Shown: positions 55,988 through 64,000 of the stretch, in pieces
Layout: each line of letters opens with the position of its first letter
How positions within the stretch are numbered: position 1 is the first letter of the stretch
Source of the DNA: Lacticaseibacillus absianus
GTDB taxonomy: Bacteria; Bacillota; Bacilli; Lactobacillales; Lactobacillaceae
DNA: 64,000 nucleotides
Reading direction: 5' to 3'
NCBI RefSeq assembly: GCF_013407595.1
Contig: NZ_JABEKX010000001.1
Span: 62,001-126,000 of the forward strand
Notes under the pieces: generated by a model
Seen by the model: only the letters and a program-made list of their open reading frames with translations
The model's database searches: none
Told to the model about the DNA's origin: nothing
Program-made: the position numbers and the translations under genes

Positions 55988-57268
55988 ATGAAGTGGAATC
56001 ACAAATGGTCGACTTTGATGCTTGCTGCAGGGGCTATGCTTGCTTTAGGGTTAGCAGGCTGTAGCAGTAAGGGGGCATCAGATGGTGGCGGCTCGACTGG
56101 GAGCAAGACGCTGACGGTTGGTTTTTGGAAGGGGGATTCACCGAAGGAATCAGAGGCGCGCGATACCCTGTTTAAGAACTTCACCAAAGACACAGGAATC
56201 AAGATCAAGCAGAAGGTGTACAACGATTACAACACCCAGCTGATGACCGACTTGGTGGGCGGCACTGCGCCAGACGTGTTCTATGTGGATTCATCTTTAC
56301 TGCCATCGCTTCAAACCAAAGGCGTATTGGAATCGCTCAGCAGCTACATGAAAAAAGACAAGTATGACGCCAGCGACTTCTACGCCCCGACATATAAGGC
56401 GTTCACCGGTGACGATGGCAAGCAATATGGACTACCGAAAGACTATTCGACGATGGGCCTGTATTACAACGCCGACCTGTTGAAGAAGGCCGGCTATACT
56501 GCCAATGACATTCCGAAGACCGATACTGAATTCTTGGCATTCTTGAAGAAACTGAAAACCAAGCTGCCAGGGGTGACTCCGATGACTATCAGCCCACTAC
56601 TGGCGCGACAGATGTTCATCATGCAGTCTACCGGTGCGAAGATCATCACCAAGAGCGGCAAGGCGAATCTGAGCGATCCTAAGGTTGTCAGCGCTTTGCA
56701 GCCTTTGATCGATGCTGACGCCAAAGATAAAACCGTGCGTACTTTCAAAGAACTTGGCTTCGGCTCAGCGATGGACGCGTTCGGTAGCCAAAAAACGGTG
56801 TTCAGTGACGAAGGTGCTTGGCAAGTTTCTGGCTTGAAGACTAACTTCAAGGACCTTAACTGGGGCACCACCGAGTTTCCAACCATCAATGGCCAAAAAG
56901 CGAACATGATTTTCACCGTAGGTTGGTCGATGAATGCGGCTTCTAAGCAAAAAGACGACGCATGGCGCTTCATTAAGTTCGTTACCAGCAAGAAACAATC
57001 CCAGCAATACTCGACCACGGCATCCGTACTGCCATCGCGCAAGTCTGTTGCTAAGGCAATGGGCCTGACGGATAACAAAGAAATGGCACCATTTGTCGCG
57101 GCGGCCAACTATGCGACGCCTTGGATTGCCGGAGTCAACCTCGATACGATCCAAAGCCGCTATGAGAACATTATTCCATCGGCCTTCCAAGGCAAAGTCA
57201 CGCTGGCTGATGCGCTGAAACAGGCGACTGACTCAGCGAACAAAGACATTGCGAAGCAAGATGAATAG
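55988..57268 (+). CDS. Carbohydrate ABC transporter substrate-binding lipoprotein
   Basis: 426 residues from the ATG at 55988 after AAGGAGGG. The lipoprotein signal ends in LAGC with the lipid-bearing Cys at about residue 25. The body is a MalE-type (solute-binding family 1) fold: TLTVGFWKGDSPKE, GTAPDVFYVDSSLLPSL, YGLPKDYSTMGLYYNADLLKKAGY. It captures an oligosaccharide outside the membrane and hands it to the two permeases. The GH65 and GH36 genes downstream suggest alpha-linked di- or oligosaccharides. Confidence 0.93.
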   Translation: MKWNHKWSTLMLAAGAMLALGLAGCSSKGASDGGGSTGSKTLTVGFWKGDSPKESEARDTLFKNFTKDTGIKIKQKVYNDYNTQLMTDLVGGTAPDVFYVDSSLLPSLQTKGVLESLSSYMKKDKYDASDFYAPTYKAFTGDDGKQYGLPKDYSTMGLYYNADLLKKAGYTANDIPKTDTEFLAFLKKLKTKLPGVTPMTISPLLARQMFIMQSTGAKIITKSGKANLSDPKVVSALQPLIDADAKDKTVRTFKELGFGSAMDAFGSQKTVFSDEGAWQVSGLKTNFKDLNWGTTEFPTINGQKANMIFTVGWSMNAASKQKDDAWRFIKFVTSKKQSQQYSTTASVLPSRKSVAKAMGLTDNKEMAPFVAAANYATPWIAGVNLDTIQSRYENIIPSAFQGKVTLADALKQATDSANKDIAKQDE

Positions 57269-57296
57269 TTCTCGCCTAAGGTAGCGCATTTTGAGA

Positions 57297-57336
57297 AGCG
57301 TGTGTTTGCTGGAATGGCAGGGAAGCACACGCTTTT
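57297..57336 (+). other. Hairpin between binding-protein and permease genes
   Basis: AAGCGTGTG (57297-57305) pairs with CACACGCTT (57326-57334). Such intercistronic stems commonly stabilise the binding-protein mRNA and lower permease expression. Confidence 0.6.
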
Positions 57337-57355
57337 GATTTGGAGGTGAATCACC

Positions 57356-58264
57356 GTGGCAAGAAAAAGTGAAAGAAAACGTGACATCACCCAGGCGGCG
57401 GCGTTCGTAGCGCCGATGCTATTAGTACTGTTGACGTTTACGCTATTTCCAATTTTCTATTCGTTGTACCTGTCGTTTCATAAGGTGAATCTGGTCGGTA
57501 ATGTCAGCTATCAATTCGTCGGTTTGAAGAACTTTATCAATGCAATTACCGACGAGCGGGTCATGATTGCGTTACGCAACACCCTGAAGTATGTCGCCAT
57601 CGTTGTCCCAGTTCAAACCGTGTTGGCCTTAGTTCTGGCAACCGTATTGAATTCCGGCATCCGGTTCCAAAAAACGTTCCGCTCGCTACTGTTTATCCCA
57701 ACGTTGACATCCAGTTCGGCCTTGACGCTGATTTTCATGTTTATCTTCAGCCTCAACGGACCGATCAACAGCTTGTTGATGAAGCTGAATCTGTTGGCAG
57801 CCCCGATCAACTTCTTGAACGACCAGAATTCGGTGATGGGTGCCATCATTGTGATGAACATCTGGTCCACTGTGCCGATGTTCATGACGATTTACCTGTC
57901 GGGCTTGCAAGATATCGATATGGCGATGTACGAAGCTGCGGATATCGACGGCGCGAACATGTTCCAGAAGTGGTTCAAAATCACGGTACCACAAATCGCA
58001 CCGGTGACGAACTACGTCGTGATGATGGGACTGATCTCGACTTTCCAGCTGTTCGATCAACCTTACATTGTCTCCGGTGGCTCGGGTGGACCGAACAACG
58101 CGACGCTGACGCTGTCCTTGATCATCTATCAATACGCCTTCCGGCAGTTTGGCACTATGGGTTATGCCTCTGCCATCGCATTACTACTGACATTGGTGGT
58201 CTTTTTGATCTCAATGGTCTTCAGGCACTTCTCGAGTGAAAATGTAACTGGGGAGGGGAGATAA
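57356..58264 (+). CDS. Sugar ABC transporter permease (MalF-like)
   Basis: 302 residues with six membrane helices. The EAA loop EAADIDGANMFQKWFKITVP contacts the ATPase. GTG start at 57356 after GGAGGTG. Partner of the next permease, one base apart. Lower GC and AT-ending codons are more frequent than in the origin genes. Confidence 0.93.
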   Translation: MARKSERKRDITQAAAFVAPMLLVLLTFTLFPIFYSLYLSFHKVNLVGNVSYQFVGLKNFINAITDERVMIALRNTLKYVAIVVPVQTVLALVLATVLNSGIRFQKTFRSLLFIPTLTSSSALTLIFMFIFSLNGPINSLLMKLNLLAAPINFLNDQNSVMGAIIVMNIWSTVPMFMTIYLSGLQDIDMAMYEAADIDGANMFQKWFKITVPQIAPVTNYVVMMGLISTFQLFDQPYIVSGGSGGPNNATLTLSLIIYQYAFRQFGTMGYASAIALLLTLVVFLISMVFRHFSSENVTGEGR

Positions 58265-58265
58265 G

Positions 58266-59096
58266 ATGCTTAATCGCAATAAAAAAATTGCGCGGGTGAT
58301 CGCTTATGTGTTGCTGTCGATTTATGCGGTGATCACGATTTATCCGTTTTTATGGGCGTTTTTAGCGTCGTTCAAGCCGTATAGCGACATTGTTCAAAGC
58401 GGGTCGCCGTTGTTTAGCGGCCACATGAGCCTAGACAATTACCGTTATATCTTCACCCAAGATCCCATGTTTCCCCATTGGATCTACAACTCACTGTTTA
58501 TCGCGACGGTGGGTACGGCATTGAATATTTTATTCAATAGTATGGGTGGCTATGCCTTAGCCCGACTGCATTTTCCCGGGCGGCGGACACTATTTATGGT
58601 GGTGTTGGTGTGCATCATGGTGCCAACGCAGATCCTGCTGATCCCTAATTATTTGATTATGAAGGCGTTTGGTATTTTGGATACCTATAACGCCATGATT
58701 CTGCCTTCTGCCATTAACTTCGCTTATATCTTTATGATGCGCCAATTCTTCATTACGTTCCCGCGAGAACTTGAGGAATCCGCACAGCTCGACGGCTTGG
58801 GGCGGCTTGGGATTTTTTTCCGGATTGTGGTGCCGATGGCCAAGTCATCGATTGCTACACAAGGGATCTTCGTGTTCTTGGGCTTTTGGAACGACTTCAT
58901 GCGACCGTTACTGTATATCACCACTGAGAGCAAATACACTTTGACGCTCGGGTTACAGTCCTTCCAGACCCAGCATGGCACCCAGTGGAATTACATCATG
59001 GCTGCAGCGATGATCACGATTCTGCCGATCATATTCTTGTATATCCTTTTGAACAAGTACTTCATGACCGGTATGCGTATTGGCGGCGAAAAATAA
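58266..59096 (+). CDS. Sugar ABC transporter permease (MalG-like)
   Basis: 276 residues with six membrane helices; EAA-type loop EESAQLDGLGRLGIFFRIVVP. ATG after GGGGAGGG. It pairs with the MalF-like subunit. No ATP-binding subunit is in the window; an MsmK-type ATPase shared between importers is expected elsewhere. Confidence 0.93.
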   Translation: MLNRNKKIARVIAYVLLSIYAVITIYPFLWAFLASFKPYSDIVQSGSPLFSGHMSLDNYRYIFTQDPMFPHWIYNSLFIATVGTALNILFNSMGGYALARLHFPGRRTLFMVVLVCIMVPTQILLIPNYLIMKAFGILDTYNAMILPSAINFAYIFMMRQFFITFPRELEESAQLDGLGRLGIFFRIVVPMAKSSIATQGIFVFLGFWNDFMRPLLYITTESKYTLTLGLQSFQTQHGTQWNYIMAAAMITILPIIFLYILLNKYFMTGMRIGGEK

Positions 59097-59145
59097 CGTG
59101 CTTGAGGCCGTGAACGAGGCACGCGAACACAAGGAGGTGGCGCCT

Positions 59146-59871
59146 GTGGCGTTCATTCAATATCTTTCTGATGGAGTCAGCTTCTGGCAACCCAAACCCA
59201 AATCGCAACGCACCCCGCTAGAGACGTTGTCGCTTCTGGTACTGATGCTGTTAGTCGTGATGATGCTGATGATCGGAATTCAAAGCATGCGCGTGACGCA
59301 GGCGTTTACCCGGTTAGAAGCAGTGGACACCAGCCTGGTGTTCCGGGATAACCAGCTGGTGCTACCAGCCAACCAAGAGCTCCTGGTGGTGGATGCCAGT
59401 GGAAGTAAGTTGCAACTGGATGCCAAGCAGCTCGTGATGGACCGGCAGGCCTTCTCTTATCAGGCATTGCAAACCGCATTAGGCGAGAAGCATGCGCTCA
59501 ACGGTCGACTCAAGCGCTACTTGGGCGGTATCAAGGCGGCTGTAATGCCATCGATGTTCATTGCGTATTATGTGTACGCGGTGTCAATAATTTTTATGGG
59601 GCTGGTGCTTGCGACCGTTGGCGCGTGGTTATATCGCCGTGCCGTCGCGAATTGGCGCACGGTGACGTTGACCGAAGCCCTATATGTGAGTGCCACAGTG
59701 ATGGTACTGCCGACAGTGGGGGTACTGGTTTTGACAAGCCTTGGCGTCGCGCATAACTTGTGCATCAGCGCCTTTTTGCTGAGTGATTTGTTAGGTTTGT
59801 TTATTTTAGGTCGCAGTCAGCGACCGACGATAACCGAGACGGGAGTATTGGCCCATGCAAAAAATCAATGA
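59146..59871 (+). CDS. DUF1189/MalA-like membrane protein
   Basis: 241 residues from GTG at 59146, eight bases after AAGGAGG. One membrane helix (about 30-48), an extracytoplasmic stretch of about 100 residues, then three or four helices. This topology and its place beside a maltose-type importer match DUF1189 (maltodextrin-utilisation protein MalA) proteins, whose role is unclear. Family call from topology and context. It overlaps the GH65 start by 17 bases. Confidence 0.6.
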   Translation: MAFIQYLSDGVSFWQPKPKSQRTPLETLSLLVLMLLVVMMLMIGIQSMRVTQAFTRLEAVDTSLVFRDNQLVLPANQELLVVDASGSKLQLDAKQLVMDRQAFSYQALQTALGEKHALNGRLKRYLGGIKAAVMPSMFIAYYVYAVSIIFMGLVLATVGAWLYRRAVANWRTVTLTEALYVSATVMVLPTVGVLVLTSLGVAHNLCISAFLLSDLLGLFILGRSQRPTITETGVLAHAKNQ

Positions 59872-62173
59872 TCTGTTTTCTTTCGATGACCGCAATGGCC
59901 AGGGGTTAGCTGAGAATCACTTTGGGGTCGCACATCAGCGCAAATTTGAGTCTGTCTTTGCGCAAGGCAACGGGTATTTGGGCTTGCGAGCAGCGCATGA
60001 AGAAACCTATCCGATGCAGACGCGCGGGATGTTTGTTGCCGGCACGTTCGAAACCGCTGGCCGCACGGAAATTGCCGAGCTGCCTAACATGCCGGATGTG
60101 CTGGCGACGATCGTTGCTTTGGACGGCGAGGTGCTAGACTTGCGCAGTCTGCCGTTTCGCGATTACCAGCGACGGCTCAACCTCGCTAACGGTGAGCTGA
60201 CGCGCGAGTTGGTTGTTACTTGCGGGTCGCGCGAATACCGGCTGGCGTTCAGGCGCTTCGTCTCCATGACTCAGAAGCACTTGATCGTCAACACCATCAC
60301 CATCACTGCGGCACAGGCCGGAGAAGCAACGGTGCAAACGACCATCGATGGGACCCAAAGCAACCACGGTGCACAGCACTTTCAAGAAGGTCAAAAGCGC
60401 GTCGATGCCGACGGCGGTATCTCTTACCAGTATCAAAGTATCGACGGTAGCTTAGACGCGGTGGTGTATCAAGTTCAAACGCAGTCGACAGCACCGACCA
60501 AAACTCAAGTGACGTTCCCGCGGCGGCGAATTGACCACACGACGACGGTGGCGCTGATGGCAGATGAGCCGGTAGTGCTGTCGGTCTATTCGGTGATTGT
60601 GACCTCGCGTGACCGTGATCTGGTGTATCGAGACCCGCAAAGCCTGCTGGACAAGGCGACGCAAATCGGCCAGCTTGCCGCACGACGCGGTGCTGATGAG
60701 TTGCTGGCGCAAAGCACCAAGGCCTGGGAAACGACCGTGTGGGCCGGGATGCCTGTGACCATCGACAGTCGCGAGCCGATAGATCAGCTGCTGTTGAACT
60801 TCGGCCGCTACCACTTGCATGTGATGACGGCTGTCGATGATGACGAGGTCAACATTGCCGCTAAGGGATTATCAGGTGAAGGCTACCGGGGCCATACCTT
60901 CTGGGATACGGAAATCTTCATGCTTCCTTACTTCCAATACCAGTACCCAGCTATCGCCCGCCACTTGATTCAGTACCGCGTCAAGCAGCTACCGGCGGCG
61001 CGGCGTAACGCGGCTAAAAACGGCTACCAAGGGGCACAATACCCGTGGGAGTCGACGACTGTCGATGCCGGTGATGCGACGCCACAGTGGGGTGCGATCG
61101 ACATTGATACCGGTAATCCAACCCGCATCTGGACGGGAGAGATCGAGGCGCATGTGACCGCCGATGTGGCGTATGCCGTCAAGCAATATAGCGATAGCCT
61201 GTCGGAGACTGATGATTTCTTCCAAACCACTGGCGCGTTCGTGCTGATTGACACCGCCCGGTTTTGGGCATCGCGGGTCACCTGGCAGGAGGCGCATCAG
61301 CGGTTTGAGATTCATGATGTGATCGGTCCCAATGAATACAAGGAACACATCGACAACAACGCGTATACCAACTACATGGCGGCGATGAACATGCAGCTGG
61401 GCTTGGCGGCGATCGAAGCTCTGGAAGCTGAGCCGACCGCTTTTGCGACAATCGCGGCACAGTATGACTTGCCGGGGTTGAAGGCAACACTTGAGCATGT
61501 CTTGGCCCATTTCTACCTGCCGACGCTCAACGATCGCGATATTCTACCGGAAAATGACACTTTCTTGACACTGAAACCGATCGACTTGACGCCGTATCGC
61601 GGCCGATCGGTCGGGAGCATCGAGCAAGCCTTCAGCATGTCGTCGATCAACCAGTATCAGCTATGTAAACAAGCCGATGTGGTGTTGGTGATGCTGATGT
61701 TTGCAGCGCGCTTTACCCGTGCAGACCGACTACGTAATCTTGACTTCTATGAGGCCAAAACCATGCATGACTCCTCACTGTCTTATGGCAGCCACGCGGT
61801 GGCATGCGCCCGTAACCGGGAACGCGAACGGGCCTATCAGTTTTACCACCAGGCAGGACTTGTCGATCTGGGTGCCGATCCACATGGCTCAGAGGATGGC
61901 ATTCACGCTGCAGCGATGGCACAGCTGTGGAATGCGGTGGTGCAGGGCTTCGGCGGTGTCTCTCAAATCGATCGGTGCTTGAATATCGATCCGCACCTGC
62001 CAGCGCAATGGCGAGCGCTGACCTTTGATCTGCACTGGCAAGGAGTGCGGTTAACCGTGCGGGCAACGCCCACTAGCGTGCACATCAGTGGCGCGGTAGC
62101 GGCGCCGTTGGCAATGCAAGTGGCCGGGCAAACGGTGGAATTTACGGGTGACTTGCGCGTGACTTTGGATTAA
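59855..62173 (+). CDS. GH65 disaccharide phosphorylase
   Basis: Cytosolic enzyme cleaving an alpha-glucosyl disaccharide with phosphate to give beta-glucose-1-phosphate. 772 residues. N-terminal beta-sandwich (AQGNGYLGLRAAHEE), alpha/alpha barrel with GHTFWDTEIFMLPYF and DVIGPNEYKEHIDNNAYTN; Glu494 is the probable general acid. The EH-DNNAYTN variant recalls kojibiose/nigerose-type enzymes more than maltose phosphorylase, but specificity cannot be settled. No beta-phosphoglucomutase is seen; it may lie beyond the window. Confidence 0.9.
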   Translation: MQKINDLFSFDDRNGQGLAENHFGVAHQRKFESVFAQGNGYLGLRAAHEETYPMQTRGMFVAGTFETAGRTEIAELPNMPDVLATIVALDGEVLDLRSLPFRDYQRRLNLANGELTRELVVTCGSREYRLAFRRFVSMTQKHLIVNTITITAAQAGEATVQTTIDGTQSNHGAQHFQEGQKRVDADGGISYQYQSIDGSLDAVVYQVQTQSTAPTKTQVTFPRRRIDHTTTVALMADEPVVLSVYSVIVTSRDRDLVYRDPQSLLDKATQIGQLAARRGADELLAQSTKAWETTVWAGMPVTIDSREPIDQLLLNFGRYHLHVMTAVDDDEVNIAAKGLSGEGYRGHTFWDTEIFMLPYFQYQYPAIARHLIQYRVKQLPAARRNAAKNGYQGAQYPWESTTVDAGDATPQWGAIDIDTGNPTRIWTGEIEAHVTADVAYAVKQYSDSLSETDDFFQTTGAFVLIDTARFWASRVTWQEAHQRFEIHDVIGPNEYKEHIDNNAYTNYMAAMNMQLGLAAIEALEAEPTAFATIAAQYDLPGLKATLEHVLAHFYLPTLNDRDILPENDTFLTLKPIDLTPYRGRSVGSIEQAFSMSSINQYQLCKQADVVLVMLMFAARFTRADRLRNLDFYEAKTMHDSSLSYGSHAVACARNRERERAYQFYHQAGLVDLGADPHGSEDGIHAAAMAQLWNAVVQGFGGVSQIDRCLNIDPHLPAQWRALTFDLHWQGVRLTVRATPTSVHISGAVAAPLAMQVAGQTVEFTGDLRVTLD

Positions 62174-62231
62174 CATTCTTATAAATTGTATCATTGCTGC
62201 GCCAATGCGTACGGTAAAGGAGTGTTCAGTC

Positions 62232-63269
62232 ATGGCGGTAAAAATCTATCAGGTGGCAGCGGAAGCCGGGGTCTCGGTGGGGACGGTGTCACGGGTGTTT
62301 AATCACTATCCCGATGTGAGTGAAGAGACTCGGCGTCGGGTGCTGGCGACTGCTAAGCACCTCGGTTACGTGCCTAACGTGGCCGCACGGACGTTATCGT
62401 CTAAGTCTTTGGCGACTGTGGCGTTGATCCTTAATGAAGTCGCGAGAGGCTTTGAAGGCACCTTGGCGATGCACCTGATGCAAGGGGTGAACCGCTATAC
62501 GCAAAAACACGGTATCGAATTCGTCTTATATATGACAGATGCTGAGCTGCAGCGAGAGAAAACTTTCGAGCAGTTCTGCTTGGAGCGTAACATCACTGGC
62601 GCGATTGTCCACGGGCTGAACGTCGGTGACCCGTTCATCAGCCAGATTCAGGCCAGTAAAATCCCGGTGGTGTGTATCGAACAAGAGATCTTAGGGGCCA
62701 ACACTGCTTCGATCGGCATTGACAACCGCGCGGCAGAGTTGGAAGTGACAAGTGACATGTTGCGGCAAGGACGCCGGAACCTTGTGATGATCAATGGGTG
62801 GCGCACTGCCGCTGTCAGCCAGCAGCGCCAGCAAGGCTTTTTGGAGGCGCTGGCACAAGCTGACCGACCGATTTTGGACTACACGGTTCAGTTTGCTGGC
62901 TTTGATCTCGATAACGCGATGGCCCTCACCAACCGGCTGATCGTGCAGCACCCGACCATCGATGGCTTCATCTGTGCTAGTGACATTATGGCGGTGGGGG
63001 TGCTCAAAGCGTTGCGTCAGCACGGAATCGCTGTACCCACTCAAGTCGCAGTTGCAGGGTTTGACAACACGGTGGTCGGGCGGTATATGGAACCGTCTTT
63101 AAGCACCGTGGAGCAACATATGGAAGCGATGGGGGGACGCGCGGCGAAGCTGATGCATGACTTGATCGGGCATAAGTTACCGCAAGACTACACCAAACGC
63201 AACGTATTTGTCCCCTATGAGTACATTCAGCGCCGCAGTACTGACTTTGGGCGCGATCGTGAAGGTTAA
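62232..63269 (+). CDS. LacI-family transcriptional regulator
   Basis: 345 residues from the ATG at 62232 after AAAGGAG. The N-terminal LacI headpiece contains VSVGTVSRVFN and the hinge helix NVAARTLSSKS; a periplasmic-binding-like effector domain follows. It lies inside the ABC-GH65 operon, so probably controls it through the AACGTT-type sites near 55881. Confidence 0.93.
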   Translation: MAVKIYQVAAEAGVSVGTVSRVFNHYPDVSEETRRRVLATAKHLGYVPNVAARTLSSKSLATVALILNEVARGFEGTLAMHLMQGVNRYTQKHGIEFVLYMTDAELQREKTFEQFCLERNITGAIVHGLNVGDPFISQIQASKIPVVCIEQEILGANTASIGIDNRAAELEVTSDMLRQGRRNLVMINGWRTAAVSQQRQQGFLEALAQADRPILDYTVQFAGFDLDNAMALTNRLIVQHPTIDGFICASDIMAVGVLKALRQHGIAVPTQVAVAGFDNTVVGRYMEPSLSTVEQHMEAMGGRAAKLMHDLIGHKLPQDYTKRNVFVPYEYIQRRSTDFGRDREG

Positions 63270-63284
63270 TCAAGGAGGGAGCGT

Positions 63285-64000
63285 ATGTATCAGGTTCTGA
63301 CGCATTCAAAAACCACGGTGGTCGATACCGTCCAGCTAGCGCCACAACTGGTGGCACTACACGCACAGGCGTCGGCTCAGGTAGCGCTGGAGGTGGTACT
63401 GCCGATGGCTGGCATCGCTTATCAGTGGCATCCGCTTAAGGCGTATGACAACACCGTCAAAGCCGATTGGGCGGGTCAAGCGACGGTGGCTGTCAACCAG
63501 TCGGCACCGGTTGTCGCTTATTACGATATTGAAGGCCAAAACCGGCTGACAGTGGCATGTGATTGTTTGACGCAGCCAGTGGTGATCAACGCAGGCGTGC
63601 GCGAAGAAGACGGGACGCTACACCTTACCTTTAGCGCTTCGGTGACAGCGTTAACTATTCGCATCGATCAGCGACAGGTGCCTTATTATCAAGCGATTCA
63701 GGCGGTCAGCCGGTGGTGGGAAGAACAAGTGACGCCGTACCCCGCGACAGAGGCGCAGCGCACGGCCTATTATTCCACCTGGTATAGTTGCCACCAAGAC
63801 TTGTCTGCAAAGATGCTTGAGGCGCAGGCGGTCGCGATGCAAGCCAACGGCATCACCCGCTTGATCCTGGATGACGGCTGGCAGACCGATGACAACCACC
63901 GGGGGTATGCCTATACCGGCGATTGGCAGGTGGCCACCCACAAATTTCCTGATTTTGCTGGGTTCGTGCGGCAGATGCACGCGCATGGTATCGAGGTAGT
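63285..64000 (+). CDS. GH36-like alpha-galactosidase, N-terminal part (cut by window end)
   Basis: An open frame from the ATG at 63285 (after AAGGAGGG) to the window edge, 238 full codons. A beta-sandwich N-terminal domain precedes the start of the barrel: YYSTWYSCHQDLS, then LILDDGWQTDD and GDW...KFPDF, the GH36/melibiase pattern (LDDGWQ is a substrate-contact motif; the nucleophile would lie beyond the edge). 15 bases after the LacI gene, same operon. Confidence 0.85.
   Translation, partial: MYQVLTHSKTTVVDTVQLAPQLVALHAQASAQVALEVVLPMAGIAYQWHPLKAYDNTVKADWAGQATVAVNQSAPVVAYYDIEGQNRLTVACDCLTQPVVINAGVREEDGTLHLTFSASVTALTIRIDQRQVPYYQAIQAVSRWWEEQVTPYPATEAQRTAYYSTWYSCHQDLSAKMLEAQAVAMQANGITRLILDDGWQTDDNHRGYAYTGDWQVATHKFPDFAGFVRQMHAHGIEV

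Noticed and set aside
55747-56064. 105-codon frame overlapping the binding-protein start
   Set aside because: Runs through the promoter region and out of phase into the lipoprotein signal peptide; no ribosome site.

Overview
The window looks like the replication-origin region of a high-GC member of the Lactobacillaceae (about 60% GC by eye, not counted). Supporting points are the Firmicute origin order, purine-rich Shine-Dalgarno sites, LPQTG sortase signals, a KxYKxGKxW-type signal peptide, catabolite-repression (cre-like) sites and several GTG/TTG starts. A high-GC Lacticaseibacillus-type species is plausible, but species cannot be fixed from sequence reading alone.

Layout. 1-10,104: an MgtC-like fragment, then gyrA, gyrB, recF, yaaA, dnaN and dnaA on the minus strand, up to oriC with its DnaA boxes. 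10,105-12,618: rpmH, rnpA, yidC and jag on the plus strand. 12,619-27,200: accessory genes lie between jag and mnmE, which are usually neighbours. They are a wall-anchored GH101 endo-alpha-N-acetylgalactosaminidase, a type VII LXG nuclease toxin module with YezG-like immunity, and a wall-anchored PL8 (hyaluronate-type) lyase. 27,211-31,516: mnmE, behind a terminator-like leader hairpin, then a small membrane protein gene and mnmG. 31,487-39,325: small membrane proteins, an IS3-family insertion sequence inside a 22-bp inverted repeat, a CPBP protease, a HAD phosphatase, nagB with a NagR-like operator, a tyrosine phosphatase and prs.

39,498-55,264 is a glycosaminoglycan (GAG) catabolic locus. 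A second wall-anchored PL8 lyase would cut the polymer outside the cell. A mannose-family PTS (IIB, IIC, IID; no IIA seen) would import and phosphorylate the unsaturated disaccharide. A GH88 hydrolase splits it, and KduI, KduD, KdgK and KdgA carry the unsaturated uronate to pyruvate and glyceraldehyde-3-phosphate. A heparinase II/III-like lyase and a cytosolic discoidin-like protein accompany them. NagB could process the amino sugar branch. Two regulators appear to divide control. A GntR/UTRA protein probably acts on a TAACRCGTTAAC-like operator found near the second lyase, its own gene, GH88 and kduI. An IclR protein probably acts on TTTGGAAA sites at iclR, kdgK and kduD. cre-like sites suggest CcpA control on top.

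55,331-64,000: tRNA-Lys(CTT), then a carbohydrate ABC importer (binding protein and two permeases, no ATPase), a DUF1189/MalA-like protein, a GH65 disaccharide phosphorylase, a LacI regulator and the start of a GH36-like alpha-galactosidase cut by the window end. This part reads lower in GC than the core.

Combining GH101, two surface PL8 lyases, GAG catabolism and NagB points to an animal-associated bacterium living on mucin O-glycans and hyaluronan/chondroitin-type polymers. That is inference from gene content.
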